Positions 35,718 to 47,604 are shown, counted from the first letter of the stretch. The stretch: DNA of 64,000 bases from Nocardioides sp. PD653-B2 (GCF_002117935.1 NZ_BDJE01000033.1:1-64000), one strand, 5' to 3'. Notes: generated by a model from the letters alone, not told the origin. A program made the numbers and translations.

Positions 35718-36925
35718 CCCGGTGGCCCGGTCGCTTCCCGCTCTTCTTCGAGACGGCCGCGGGCGCGCGGCTGACCGACGTCGACGGGGTGGAGTACGTC
35801 GACCTCTGCCTCGGCGACACCGGTGCGATGACCGGGCACGCCCTGCCCCAGGTGGCCGACGCGATCGCGGCGCGGGCGCGGACCGGGATCACCACCATGT
35901 TGCCGTCCGCGGACGCGGTCTGGGTCGGCGAGGAGCTCGCCCGCCGCTTCGGCCTGCCGTCGTGGCAGCTGGCGATGTCGGCGACCGACGCGAACCGGTT
36001 CGTGCTCCGGTTCGCCCGCTACCTCACCGGCCGGCCGCGGGTCGCGGTGATGGACTGGTGCTACCACGGCACCGTCGACGAGACGCTCGCCGTCCTCGAC
36101 GGTGACGAGGTGGTCGCGCGGCCGGGGGCGCTCGGCCCCCAGGTCGACGTCGCCGAGACGACCGCCGTGGTGCCGTTCAACGACATCGACGCACTCGACC
36201 GGCGGCTGGCCCGGGGTGACGTCGCCTGCCTGCTGATGGAGCCGGCGCTGACCAACATCGGCATCGTGCTGCCCGACGACGGCTACCTCGCCGCGGTCCG
36301 TGAGGTGACCCGCCGCCACGACGTCCTGCTCGTCATCGACGAGACCCACACCCTGTGCGCCGGACCCGGCGGCTGCACCGCGGCCTGGGGCCTCGACCCC
36401 GACCTCGTCGTGGTCGGCAAGCCGATCGGCGGCGGGGTCCCCTGCGCGGCGTACGGCATGAGCACGGCGGTGGCCGAGCGGCTGACCGGGCCGATGGTCG
36501 GCCACGAGATCGACGTCGCGGGCGTGGGCGGCACGCTCACCGCCAACGCGCTCGCGACCGCGGCGATCCGTGCCACCTTGTCCACCTGCCTGCGCGACGA
36601 GGACTTCGCGGTCGCCGTACCGCTCGCCGAGCGCTTCACCGAGGGCGTCGCCGGGGTGATCGCCGCCCACGGCCTGCCCTGGCACGTGCAGCGGCTGGGC
36701 TGTCGCGCCGAGTACTGGTTCTGCCCGCCCCCGCGTGACGGGGCTGCAGCGGCCGCCGCCGTGGACGACGAGCTCGAGGGGTTCTTGCACCTGTGGTGCC
36801 TCAACCGGGGGGTGCTGCTCACGCCCTTCCACAACATGGCGCTCTTCAGCCCGCACCACACGCCCGCCGACGTCGACCGGCACACCGAGGTCTTCGGCGA
36901 CGCGGTCGCCGCGCTGCTCGCCTGA
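35714..36925 (+). CDS. class III PLP-dependent aminotransferase, N-terminus probably frameshifted
   Basis: The protein has 403 residues if started at ATG 35714. It resembles glutamate-1-semialdehyde-aminomutase-like transaminases: DVDGVEYVDLCLGDTGAMTGHA near the N-terminus, the PLP Asp in VLLVIDETHTLCAGPGG, and the Schiff-base Lys in LVVVGKPIGGGVPCAAYG. Class III members need the N-terminal helix that is encoded in the upstream frame, so the 403-residue form may be incomplete. The ATG overlaps the upstream TGA (ATGA), so coupled translation of two pieces cannot be excluded. The substrate is unknown. A bidirectional terminator follows. Confidence 0.85.
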   Translation: MTRWPGRFPLFFETAAGARLTDVDGVEYVDLCLGDTGAMTGHALPQVADAIAARARTGITTMLPSADAVWVGEELARRFGLPSWQLAMSATDANRFVLRFARYLTGRPRVAVMDWCYHGTVDETLAVLDGDEVVARPGALGPQVDVAETTAVVPFNDIDALDRRLARGDVACLLMEPALTNIGIVLPDDGYLAAVREVTRRHDVLLVIDETHTLCAGPGGCTAAWGLDPDLVVVGKPIGGGVPCAAYGMSTAVAERLTGPMVGHEIDVAGVGGTLTANALATAAIRATLSTCLRDEDFAVAVPLAERFTEGVAGVIAAHGLPWHVQRLGCRAEYWFCPPPRDGAAAAAAVDDELEGFLHLWCLNRGVLLTPFHNMALFSPHHTPADVDRHTEVFGDAVAALLA

Positions 36926-36947
36926 CCGGCGAGTGCCTGACACAGCA

Positions 36948-36981
36948 AAGGACCCCCGAGCCTGACGGCTCGGGGGTCCTT
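36948..36981. terminator. bidirectional terminator between aminotransferase and tuf
   Basis: A 15-bp perfect stem (36948-36962 with 36967-36981, loop TGAC) is bounded by AA and TT. It lies 23 nt after the aminotransferase stop and 17 nt beyond the tuf stop, so it serves both converging transcripts. The tails are only weakly U-rich. Confidence 0.85.
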
Positions 36982-36997
36982 CGTGTGGATCAGACGA

Positions 36998-38191
<1,194 letters not shown>

Positions 38192-38257
38192 TGGGGCTCC
38201 TCCTGTGTGGGTTGTTACTTGACTCGTACAAGTGTTGCTACCGAGGGTCCGGACGAA

Positions 38258-40369
<2,112 letters not shown>

Positions 40370-40437
40370 TGTTGTCAGCGTTCCTTAGAAAGTCGGGTGC
40401 GGGTGTGGGCGGGAGCGCGGTCGCGCTCCCGCGCCGA

Positions 40438-40908
40438 TCACCAGCGGTAGTGGGCGAAGGCCTTGTTGGACTCGGCCATCTTGTGCGTGTCCTCGCGCTT
40501 CTTCACCGCGGCACCGAGGCCGTTGGAGGCGTCGAGGATCTCGTTCATGAGGCGCTCGTGCATGGTCTTCTCGCGACGGTCGGCCGCGTAGCCGACCAGC
40601 CAGCGCAGCGCGAGCGTGGTGCCACGCGTGCCCTTGACCTCGATCGGGACCTGGTACGTCGCACCGCCGACACGGCGGGACTTGACCTCGATGGCCGGCT
40701 TGACGTTGTCGAGCGCACGCTTCAGCGTGACGACCGGGTCGGTGCCGGTCTTCTCGCGGCAGCCCTCGAGCGCGGTGTAGACGATGCGCTGCGCAACCTG
40801 CTTCTTGCCGTCCTGGAGCACCTTCGACACGAGCTGGGAGACCAGCTGCGACCCGTAGACCGGGTCGATGTCGATAGGCCGCTTCGGAGCGGGACCCTTG
40901 CGCGGCAT
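40438..40908 (-). CDS. rpsG: 30S ribosomal protein S7
   Basis: The protein has 156 residues from [19 protein letters not shown] at 40908, the standard S7 length; the frame is open upstream without homology. Core motifs are [35 protein letters not shown] and [17 protein letters not shown]. It nucleates the 3' domain of 16S rRNA. It lies 1 nt from the rpsL stop. Confidence 0.97.
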   Translation of the reverse strand: MPRKGPAPKRPIDIDPVYGSQLVSQLVSKVLQDGKKQVAQRIVYTALEGCREKTGTDPVVTLKRALDNVKPAIEVKSRRVGGATYQVPIEVKGTRGTTLALRWLVGYAADRREKTMHERLMNEILDASNGLGAAVKKREDTHKMAESNKAFAHYRW

Positions 40909-40909
40909 A

Positions 40910-41284
40910 TCAGCTCTTCTCCTTCTTGGCGCCGTAGCGGCTGCGAGCCTGCTTACGGTTCTTGACGCCCTGGGTGTCGAGGGTGCCGCGGATGATCTTG
41001 TAGCGGACACCGGGAAGGTCCTTCACCCGGCCGCCGCGGACGAGCACGATGGAGTGCTCCTGGAGGTTGTGACCGACGCCCGGGATGTAAGCGGTGACCT
41101 CGACGCCACTCGACAGGCGCACGCGGGCGACCTTGCGGAGAGCGGAGTTCGGCTTCTTCGGGGTGGTGGTGTAGACGCGGGTGCAGACACCGCGTCGCTG
41201 GGGCGAACCCTTCAGGGCAGGCGTCTTGTTCTTCGACACCTTGTCCTGGCGGCCCTTGCGGACCAACTGGTTAATCGTGGGCAC
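40910..41284 (-). CDS. rpsL: 30S ribosomal protein S12
   Basis: The protein has 124 residues with GTG at 41284 ([15 protein letters not shown]), preceded by GAAGGGGAA. The two lysines linked to streptomycin resistance when mutated are wild type ([12 protein letters not shown] and GGRVKDLPG). S12 monitors decoding. It opens the str operon. rpoB/rpoC, often upstream, are replaced here by an MFS and MarR pair. Confidence 0.98.
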   Translation of the reverse strand: MPTINQLVRKGRQDKVSKNKTPALKGSPQRRGVCTRVYTTTPKKPNSALRKVARVRLSSGVEVTAYIPGVGHNLQEHSIVLVRGGRVKDLPGVRYKIIRGTLDTQGVKNRKQARSRYGAKKEKS

Positions 41285-41366
41285 CGGGTGGTTCCCCTTC
41301 GTGTGGCTCTCAGTGCGCGGCGCTCTGCCACGCACGATGGATCTGCTCTGTGTCCGGGTGGTGCAA

Positions 41367-41407
41367 GGTCAACCCTCGTCGCTTGCCCCCGAGGTCGGGC
41401 GTGTCGC
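41367..41407 (-). promoter_or_regulatory. rpsL leader: shared 21-nt element and a possible -35
   Basis: The minus strand carries GCGACACGCCCGACC plus a variable base plus CGGGG (41387-41407), the copy matching 19556-19576 upstream of rpsJ. A TTGACC (41367-41372) lies 14 nt downstream of it. The region 17-18 nt further on (AGAGCA) is a poor -10. Which of these marks the true promoter is undecided. Confidence 0.45.
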
Positions 41408-41421
41408 CCTGGCTACGGTTC

Positions 41422-42795
41422 TCACCGTGATTTGCTGGTGCTCCCGGTGAGGGTGACGTGCGTGTCGGAGTCGGAGATCTGGTCCCCCGGCTGGGTCCGC
41501 GCACGCGCAACGGCCTGGTTGTCCCAGACACGAGGAAAAAGATTACCTGGGCGGTCTACCTCGGTCAAAACGCTGCGAACGCCGCCCCGGAGCCGCGCGT
41601 ACACGGCCAGGGCCAAGAGTACGCCGCCGATGGTGAGCGCTCCCCCGATCACGAGGGTCCAGCGGGCGCCGAGGTGCTGGCCGATCCAGCCGATGATGGG
41701 CGACCCGATCGGCGTACCGCCCATCACGATCGTCATGTAGAGGGCCATCACCCGGCCCCGGATGGCCGGCGCCGACTCGAGCTGCATGGTGGCGTTGGCG
41801 GAGTTGAGCAGGGTCAGCGTGCAGAACCCGATGACCGGGCAGAAGATCGCGAAGGCGACGTACGACGGGAGCAGCCCCGCCACGATCTCGGCGACGCCGA
41901 AGCCGAGCGCGGCCAGCACCAGCAGCCGCAGCCGGACGTGGACCCGCCGGGCGGCCATCAGCGCGCCGGTCAGCGAGCCGACCGCCATCGCGGAGCCGAG
42001 CACGCCGTACTCGGTGGCGCCCTGGTGGAAGACCTCGGTGGCCATCAGCGCGGAGGTGATCTGGAAGTTCATGCCGAAGGTGCCCGCGAAGAACACCATG
42101 ATCAGGATCAGGATCATCTTCGGCTGGCTGCGGACGTAGCGGACGCCCTCGATGAGCGCCCCGGGGGTGCGCCCTCGCAGGGCGGGGGTGTCGAGCAGCG
42201 CGAGATCCATCCGCTGGAGCTGCCAGATGACCGCGGCGTACGACACGGCGTTGACCAGGATCACCCAGCCGGTGGCGGTGGTGCCGCCGCCGAGGGCGCC
42301 GATCATCAGGCCGGCGACCGCCGGGCCGAGGATCCGGGCCGCGTTGAAGGCCGCGGAGTTGAGGCCGACCGCGTTGGTCAGGTCGTCCTGGCCGACCATC
42401 TCGGAGACGAAGGCCTGCCGGGCGGGGCCGTCGAAGGCCGCGCCGATGCCGAAGAGGAACGCGATCACGTAGACGTGCCAGGTCTGGGCGACGCCGGTGA
42501 CGGCCAAGATGCCGAGGGCGAGCGAGGCCAGCGCCATCGTGGCCTGGGTGACCTGGAGGAGTCGCCGCTTCGGGAAGCGGTCGGCGATGACCCCGGCGTA
42601 CGGCGAGAGCAGCAGGATCGGGAGGAACTGGAGCCCGGTGGTGATGCCGAGCTCGGTGCCGCTGTTGCCCGGGAGGTGGAGCACCAGCCAGTCCTGCGCG
42701 ACCCGTTGCATCCAGGTGCCGGTGTTCGACACCACGCTGCCGGCGAGGTACAGCCGGTAGTTGGGGTTGCGGAGGGCGCGGAACGTGGGGCTCAA
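41422..42795 (-). CDS. MFS transporter (EntS-like MFS_3 group)
   Basis: The protein has 457 residues with 12 membrane helices. N-terminal motifs are FRALRNPNYRLYLAGSVVSNTGTWMQRVAQDWLVL and ADRFPKRRLLQVTQ (the MFS loop 2-3 motif). After helix 12 a hydrophilic tail of about 45 residues ends TGSTSKSR. Close families export siderophores, macrolides or other small molecules. The MarR-type gene 10 nt upstream probably controls it, suggesting drug or phenolic export. The substrate is unknown. Confidence 0.9.
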   Translation of the reverse strand: MSPTFRALRNPNYRLYLAGSVVSNTGTWMQRVAQDWLVLHLPGNSGTELGITTGLQFLPILLLSPYAGVIADRFPKRRLLQVTQATMALASLALGILAVTGVAQTWHVYVIAFLFGIGAAFDGPARQAFVSEMVGQDDLTNAVGLNSAAFNAARILGPAVAGLMIGALGGGTTATGWVILVNAVSYAAVIWQLQRMDLALLDTPALRGRTPGALIEGVRYVRSQPKMILILIMVFFAGTFGMNFQITSALMATEVFHQGATEYGVLGSAMAVGSLTGALMAARRVHVRLRLLVLAALGFGVAEIVAGLLPSYVAFAIFCPVIGFCTLTLLNSANATMQLESAPAIRGRVMALYMTIVMGGTPIGSPIIGWIGQHLGARWTLVIGGALTIGGVLLALAVYARLRGGVRSVLTEVDRPGNLFPRVWDNQAVARARTQPGDQISDSDTHVTLTGSTSKSR

Positions 42796-42805
42796 GGTGT
42801 GGTGA

Positions 42806-43258
42806 TCAGTCCTTCTGGGCGAGGTCCTGGAGGATGGGCGCCGCCTTGCGGAGCACAGCGCGCTCCTCGGCGGTCAGGTCACGGAGCTTCTGGTTCAGCC
42901 AGGCGTCGCGTCGGTCGCGGTCGGCGAGGACGCGCTCGCGACCCCGGTCGGACAGCTCGACGACGACCTGGCGGCCGTCGGTCTCGTGCGGACGCCGTAC
43001 GACGTCGCCGCTGCTCTCGAGGCAGTTGACCGTGCGGGTCATCGACGGCGGCCGCACGCGCTCCGACGCGGCGAGCTCGCCGATGGTCAGCGCGCCCCCG
43101 TTGCGGAACAGGCAGCCGAGCACGCCCATCTGGTTGATGCTCAGCTCGTTGTCGGGGTGCCGCTCGTTGGCGAGCCGGCGCCGCAGGCGCATGACACTCA
43201 GCCGGAGCTCGGCAGCGAGCCCGGCGTCCGTCCTGACGACCTTCTCCACGGTGGGCAT
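42806..43258 (-). CDS. MarR family transcriptional regulator
   Basis: The protein has 150 residues from ATG at 43258 (MPTVEKVVRTDAGLAAEL); an in-frame ATG at 43276 is the alternative. The winged helix covers LSINQMGVLGCLFRNGGALTIGELAASERVRPPSMTRTVNCLESSGDVVRRPHETDGR, with the usual DGR wing. It probably represses itself and the downstream MFS gene. There is no clear ribosome binding site. TATGCT, 6 nt before the ATG, could be the -10 of a leaderless transcript. Confidence 0.93.
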   Translation of the reverse strand: MPTVEKVVRTDAGLAAELRLSVMRLRRRLANERHPDNELSINQMGVLGCLFRNGGALTIGELAASERVRPPSMTRTVNCLESSGDVVRRPHETDGRQVVVELSDRGRERVLADRDRRDAWLNQKLRDLTAEERAVLRKAAPILQDLAQKD

Positions 43259-43262
43259 GTCG

Positions 43263-43288
43263 TTAGCATAACTCATTACCTGTGCTAA
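43263..43288. promoter_or_regulatory. palindromic operator of the MarR-type gene
   Basis: TTAGCA (43263-43268) and TGCTAA (43283-43288) form a perfect inverted repeat of 6-nt arms with 14 nt between, extended by partial symmetry inside. It is notably AT-rich for this genome and overlaps the proposed -10 and the start of the marR-like gene. It is the natural candidate for autoregulation. Confidence 0.6.
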
Positions 43289-43339
43289 GCATTCCTGGCT
43301 TGACGCTGTCTCAGGTGCCAGAACAAAGCACGCGACGGA

Positions 43340-43528
43340 GCCGAGTCGGCGCCAGTTTCCGGAGGAGCGCCAGCGGGGGAGGAAACTGGCGCCGACTCGG
43401 CGAGCCAGGTGGGGTCCGCCGGCGACCTGCGGGCAGTGACCGACGCGGGTTTGCCTGTACCTCCACCCGCTCCGAGGAAACTGGCGCCGACTCGGCGAGC
43501 CAGGTGGGGAAACTGGCGCCGACTCGGC
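43340..43528. repeat. cluster of four GGAAACTGGCGCCGACTCGGC repeats
   Basis: The core occurs inverted at 43340-43360 and direct at 43381-43401, 43476-43496 and 43508-43528. The first two make a perfect 21-bp inverted repeat with a 20-nt loop. Copies two and three are identical over 34 nt (to 43414 and 43509). The last copy ends 2 nt before the NCS2 permease stop codon at 43531. In the minus-strand transcript the array forms a large hairpin just past the permease gene and could end transcription before the marR-like gene. The core contains the palindrome GGCGCC. Confidence 0.85.
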
Positions 43529-43530
43529 GC

Positions 43531-44949
43531 TCAGGTGAGCCAGTGGGTGATGGGGTTGATGAAGAAGTACACGACGAACAGTGCGGCCACGATCCACATG
43601 AGGGGGTGGACGTCGGCGACCTTGCGGCGGACGATCTTGATGAACACGTAGCTGATGAAGCCGGCGCCGATGCCGACGGAGATCGAGTACGTGAACGGCA
43701 TCAGCACGATCGTGAGGAACGCCGGGATGGCGATCTCGAGGTCGTCCCAGTCGATGCCCTTGACCTGCTGCATCATCAGGAAGCCGACCAGCACGAGGGC
43801 AGGGACGGCAGCCTCCGACGGGATGATCGCGACCAGCGGTGCGAGGAAGATCGCGAGCAGGAAGAGCACGCCGGTGACGACCGAGGCGAGGCCGGTGCGG
43901 GCGCCCTCGCCGACGCCGGAGGCCGACTCGATGTACGAGGTGTTCGACGAGACCCCCCCAGCACCGCCTGCCGCGGCGGCGATCGAGTCGACGACCAGGA
44001 TCCGCCGCGTGTTCGGCGGCGTGCCGTCCTCCGACAGCAGACCGGCCTCCGCGCCGATCGCGGTCATCGTGCCCATGGTGTCGAAGAAGTCGGCCAGCAT
44101 CAGCGTGAACACGAACAGCAGCACGGTGACGACCCCGGCGTTCTCGAAGGAGCCGAGCAGGCTGAACTCGCCGACGGTGCCGAAGTCCGGGGTGTCGAAG
44201 ATCTTGTCGGGCCAGGCCGGCGTGGTGAGGCTCCACGCCTTCGGGTCGCCGATCGCCTCGACGATGATGGCGAGGACCGTGGTCGCGACGATCGAGATCA
44301 GGATGGCGCCCTTGACGCGGCGCACCCACAGTCCGATCACGAGCAGCAGGCCGAACGCGAAGACCAGCACCGGCCAGCCGGAGAGCTGACCGGTCTCGCC
44401 GAGCTGGACGGGCACGGTGGTCTGCGCGGCGTCCGGGATGCGGTGCACGAAGCCGGAGTCGACGAAGCCGATCAGCGCGATGAAGAGGCCGATGCCGACC
44501 GAGATCGCGACCTTGAGCGCGGCCGGGACGGCGTGGAAGACGGCTTGGCGGAAGCCGGTCAGCACGAGCCCGAGGATGATCAGGCCCTCGATGACGATCA
44601 GGCCCATGGCGTCCGCCCAGGTCATCTGGCTGGCGATCGAGAACGCGACGAACGCGTTCAACCCGAGTCCGGTGGCCAGCGCCAGCGGGTAGTTGGCGAC
44701 GACCCCCATCAGGATCGTCATCACGCCGGCCACCAGAGCCGTGCCGGCCGCGATGACGGCGAGGTTGGACCCGTCGCCGGAACCGCCCCCGAGGTAGGCG
44801 CCGTTCTCGTCAGGCGCGAAGCCGAGGATCAACGGGTTCAGCACGATGATGTACGCCATCGTGAAGAAGGTGACGAGGCCTCCCCGAACCTCGGTGCCGA
44901 CGGTCGAGCCACGCTCGCTGATCTTGAAATAACGGTCCAGGGTGGTCAC
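43531..44949 (-). CDS. NCS2 family purine permease (AzgA-like)
   Basis: The protein has 472 residues. AzgA-subfamily features are the start YFKISERGSTVGTEVRGGLVTFFTMAYIIVLNP, then ATGLGLNAFVAFSIA, FDTMGTMTAIGAEAGLL, and SNTSYIESASGVGEGARTGLASVVTG, a signature of hypoxanthine/adenine/guanine transporters. About 13-14 membrane segments are expected. It is divergent from the DUF2530 gene. No purine riboswitch is seen in the short upstream region. Confidence 0.92.
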   Translation of the reverse strand: MTTLDRYFKISERGSTVGTEVRGGLVTFFTMAYIIVLNPLILGFAPDENGAYLGGGSGDGSNLAVIAAGTALVAGVMTILMGVVANYPLALATGLGLNAFVAFSIASQMTWADAMGLIVIEGLIILGLVLTGFRQAVFHAVPAALKVAISVGIGLFIALIGFVDSGFVHRIPDAAQTTVPVQLGETGQLSGWPVLVFAFGLLLVIGLWVRRVKGAILISIVATTVLAIIVEAIGDPKAWSLTTPAWPDKIFDTPDFGTVGEFSLLGSFENAGVVTVLLFVFTLMLADFFDTMGTMTAIGAEAGLLSEDGTPPNTRRILVVDSIAAAAGGAGGVSSNTSYIESASGVGEGARTGLASVVTGVLFLLAIFLAPLVAIIPSEAAVPALVLVGFLMMQQVKGIDWDDLEIAIPAFLTIVLMPFTYSISVGIGAGFISYVFIKIVRRKVADVHPLMWIVAALFVVYFFINPITHWLT

Positions 44950-44998
44950 GGCGGCCTAGCATTCCATGCCGCTCACCCGGTCGACTACCGTGAGGTCC

Positions 44999-45289
44999 GT
45001 GGAGCTCCGCGACGACCATCCGACGCAGCACGAGATCGGCAAACGCACCTTCGTCGTCGCCGACCTCGAGCCCATGGACGTCGACGGCGTCCGCACCGTC
45101 GAGGTGGGCACGGCGATCTGGCTGCTCGGCTTCATCGCACTGCTGCCGTTCTACGGCCGTCTCGAGGACTCCGGCAACGAGTGGTGGCTCTGGACCTGCC
45201 TGTCCGGCTTCGGGCTCGGGCTGTTCGGGCTCGAGTACTGCCGTCGGCGGCGCAAGGCGCGGCGAGAGCTCAGGGACGAGTCGGCGTAG
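44999..45289 (+). CDS. DUF2530 small membrane protein
   Basis: The protein has 96 residues if started at GTG 44999 (MELRDDHPTQHE); starts at 44990 or 44966 in the same frame are possible. Two membrane helices: VEVGTAIWLLGFIALLPFY and WWLWTCLSGFGLGLFGLEYC, then a very basic tail RRRRKARRELRDESA. DUF2530 genes commonly neighbour NCS2 permease genes and DUF3027 genes in actinobacteria. The function is unknown. Confidence 0.8.
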   Translation: MELRDDHPTQHEIGKRTFVVADLEPMDVDGVRTVEVGTAIWLLGFIALLPFYGRLEDSGNEWWLWTCLSGFGLGLFGLEYCRRRRKARRELRDESA

Positions 45290-45325
45290 GCGCGACTGCT
45301 CGACCTCGCGCGCCGGTCCTGGCGC

Positions 45326-46099
45326 CTAGAACGTCTCGATCTCGCTGGGCGTGAGGGTGTCGAACACCGGGTCGGGCACCGGCACCGGCTCGTGCTTCTT
45401 CGCGAGGCGGACCTCGGAGTGCGCACCGCAGCCGTGGTCGAACGAGACGATGCGGCCGTCGTCGTTGGCGTCGCCGTTGGCGCAGACGCCGAACATCTCG
45501 GAGAGCGGGCCCGCGATCCGGAGCAGGAAGCCGCACGTCGTGCAGTGGTCGGGAGCGGCGACCGCGATCGGGGCCTCCGGGCCGGAGTCGCCGTCGTACC
45601 ACCGCTGGGCGGCGAGGTCGCGGCCCTCGAGCGAGAGCGTGCGCACCCGGCCCAGGCCGAGGTCCTTGGCGACCTGGCGGACCTGCGCCTTGTCGTCGGC
45701 GTCGAGCGGGTCGTCGCCGACGAGGTACGTCGGGACCAGGCGCGGGTCTTCGTCGTCGACGGGGAGGAGGTCGCCCGGCGACAGGTCGCCCGGCTTGATC
45801 CGCTCGCGGTAGGGCACCCACTCGGGCGCGACGATGGCCTCGTCGCCGGGGATCAGCACGATCTCGTCGACGGTGACGTACTTCTGGCGCGGCGCGCGGG
45901 TCACGGTGACGGACCAGCGCCACCCGACGTAGCCGGGGCGCTCGCAGGCGAACAGGTGGGTCACCAGCCGCTCGCCCTCGATGATGTGGCCGAGGTGCTC
46001 GCCGACGTCGGCGGCGTCGACCTCCTCGATGAGGGCGGCACGGGCGGCGTCCACCGCCGCCACGGTGGCGGAGTCGGGCTTGGGACGCACGGTCGTCAT
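45326..46099 (-). CDS. DUF3027 domain protein
   Basis: The protein has 257 residues from ATG at 46099 (MTTVRPKPDSATVAAVDAAR). The DUF3027 core includes FACERPGYVGWRWSVTVTRAP, WVPYRERIKPGDLSPGDLLP and LARRHxYD-like RTLSLEGRDLAAQRWYDGD. A C-terminal Cys/His set (DHCTTCGFLLRIAG, GVCANG, DHGCGAHSE) may bind zinc. It is a conserved actinobacterial protein of unknown function. It is divergent from the MFS gene at 46187. The frame is open upstream without homology. Confidence 0.88.
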   Translation of the reverse strand: MTTVRPKPDSATVAAVDAARAALIEEVDAADVGEHLGHIIEGERLVTHLFACERPGYVGWRWSVTVTRAPRQKYVTVDEIVLIPGDEAIVAPEWVPYRERIKPGDLSPGDLLPVDDEDPRLVPTYLVGDDPLDADDKAQVRQVAKDLGLGRVRTLSLEGRDLAAQRWYDGDSGPEAPIAVAAPDHCTTCGFLLRIAGPLSEMFGVCANGDANDDGRIVSFDHGCGAHSEVRLAKKHEPVPVPDPVFDTLTPSEIETF

Positions 46100-46174
46100 C
46101 ACGTCGAAATCATGACCCATGGATGGTGGACCTGTCAGGTCGGGTCGTTCCGTGCCCGGTCGGCGGTGACCGGG

Positions 46175-46189
46175 CAGGATGGGCACATG
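46175..46189 (+). promoter_or_regulatory. likely leaderless promoter of the MFS gene
   Basis: CAGGAT (46175-46180) is a common actinobacterial -10 and is 6 nt from the ATG at 46187. There is no Shine-Dalgarno sequence, so a leaderless message is likely. Confidence 0.45.
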
Positions 46190-47584
46190 ACCCCGCCGCC
46201 CGACTCGTCGACCGACGAGCAGCGCTGGCGCGACCCCCATCCGGAGCCGACGCCGGCCGCCGGCAAGGGCGCCAAGATGGCGCGCGGCCTGGGCGCCACC
46301 GCCCGAGCAACCGGCCGGGCCGGTCGGGCCACGGTGCGGACGGCGCGGCGGGCAGCGGAGGCGCAGGGCGCAGGCAAGTCCGGGCTGTCCCGGCTGATCC
46401 AGATGCACGCGTTCAACACCGCCGGCGACGCGGCGGTCGCCATCTCGCTGGCCGGCACCTTGTTCTTCCAGGTGCCCTCGGGCGAGGCGCGCGGGCAGGT
46501 CGCCCTCTTCCTGGGCCTCACGATGCTCCCCTTCGCGATCGTCGCGCCGCTGATCGGCCCGTTCCTCGACCGGTTCGCCCACGGCCGGCGCTGGGCCATC
46601 GGCGGCACCATGGCGATCCGCGCGTTCCTCTGCTGGGTGCTGGCGGGCGCGGTCGTCACCGAGTCGGTCTGGCTCTTCCCGGCCGCGCTCGGGGTGCTCG
46701 TCTCCTCGAAGGCGTACGGCGTGACGCGCGCCGCCGCCGTACCCCGCCTGCTCCCGGAGGACTTCACCCTCGTCCGGGCGAACGGGCGCGTGTCGATGTC
46801 CGGCATCGTCGGTGTCTGCATCTCCTCGCCGATCGCGGCGGGGGCGGCGCTGATCGGGCCCGAGTGGTGCCTGCGCTACGCGTTCCTGCTGTTCGTGGTC
46901 GCCACGGTCGCCGCGATCCGGCTGCCGGCGCGGGTCGACTCCAGCCAGGGCGAGGAGGAGCTGGTCCTGCGCGGCTCGACCGAGCCCGTGGCCAGGGGCC
47001 GCCGGCGCACCCGGATCCCCCCGGCGGTCGCCTTCGCGCTGCGCGCCAACTGCGGCCCGCGCTGGCTCTACGGCTTCCTGCTCATGTTCATGGCGTTCCT
47101 GCTGCGGGAGAACCCGATCGGCGACTGGAAGCCGGAGGTGCTGCTCGCGATCGTCGTCGGCGCTGCCGGAGCCGGCAACGTCCTCGGCGTCGTCACCGCC
47201 TCGATGGTGAAGCGGATCAACCCCTCGGTCACGGTGGCAGCCGTCCTGATCGCCGACGTCGTCGTCGCCCTGCTCGCGGCGATCTTCTACGGCGTGCTCG
47301 TGCTCGCGCTGCTCGGCCTGATGGCCGGGCTCGGCCAGGCGCTCGCGAAGTTCTCCCTCGACGCGACCATCCAGCGCGACATCCCCCACCGGGTGCAGGC
47401 GAGCGCCTTCGCGCGCAGCGACACCACGCTCCAGCTGGCGTGGGTGATCGGCGGCTTCGTCGGCATCGCGATGCCGCTCGACCCGCCCCGGCTGGGGCTG
47501 GGCGTGGCCGCCGCGGTGCTGGCTGCGTGGTCGGTCTTCGTGCTGCTCAACAACCCGAAGAGGGCACGCACACCAGCGTCGTAG
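46187..47584 (+). CDS. MFS transporter with long basic N-terminus
   Basis: The protein has 465 residues. The first 65 residues are hydrophilic and Ala/Gly/Arg-rich (GKGAKMARGLGATARATG and following), unusual for an MFS protein. About 12 membrane helices follow, with IGPFLDRFAHGRRWAIGGTMAIRA as loop 2-3 motif and VLRxxxxxDWKPEVLL-like LLRENPIGDWKPEVLLAIV in the second half. The substrate is unknown. Homologues stand between DUF3027 and cold-shock genes in many actinobacteria. It is convergent with the cold-shock gene (20-nt gap). Confidence 0.88.
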   Translation: MTPPPDSSTDEQRWRDPHPEPTPAAGKGAKMARGLGATARATGRAGRATVRTARRAAEAQGAGKSGLSRLIQMHAFNTAGDAAVAISLAGTLFFQVPSGEARGQVALFLGLTMLPFAIVAPLIGPFLDRFAHGRRWAIGGTMAIRAFLCWVLAGAVVTESVWLFPAALGVLVSSKAYGVTRAAAVPRLLPEDFTLVRANGRVSMSGIVGVCISSPIAAGAALIGPEWCLRYAFLLFVVATVAAIRLPARVDSSQGEEELVLRGSTEPVARGRRRTRIPPAVAFALRANCGPRWLYGFLLMFMAFLLRENPIGDWKPEVLLAIVVGAAGAGNVLGVVTASMVKRINPSVTVAAVLIADVVVALLAAIFYGVLVLALLGLMAGLGQALAKFSLDATIQRDIPHRVQASAFARSDTTLQLAWVIGGFVGIAMPLDPPRLGLGVAAAVLAAWSVFVLLNNPKRARTPAS

Positions 47585-47604
47585 GCGAGATCACCGGGTC
47601 TCGG

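Noticed and set aside
43282..45354. A 690-codon plus-strand frame across the repeat cluster, the purine permease and the DUF2530 gene
   Set aside because: It is antisense to a complete NCS2 permease and runs through the repeats; the product is Asp/Arg/His-rich and unlike any family.
45326..47389. A 687-codon minus-strand frame that would extend the DUF3027 protein upstream
   Set aside because: The extension is antisense to the MFS gene and has no membrane or domain features; DUF3027 length fits the start at 46099.
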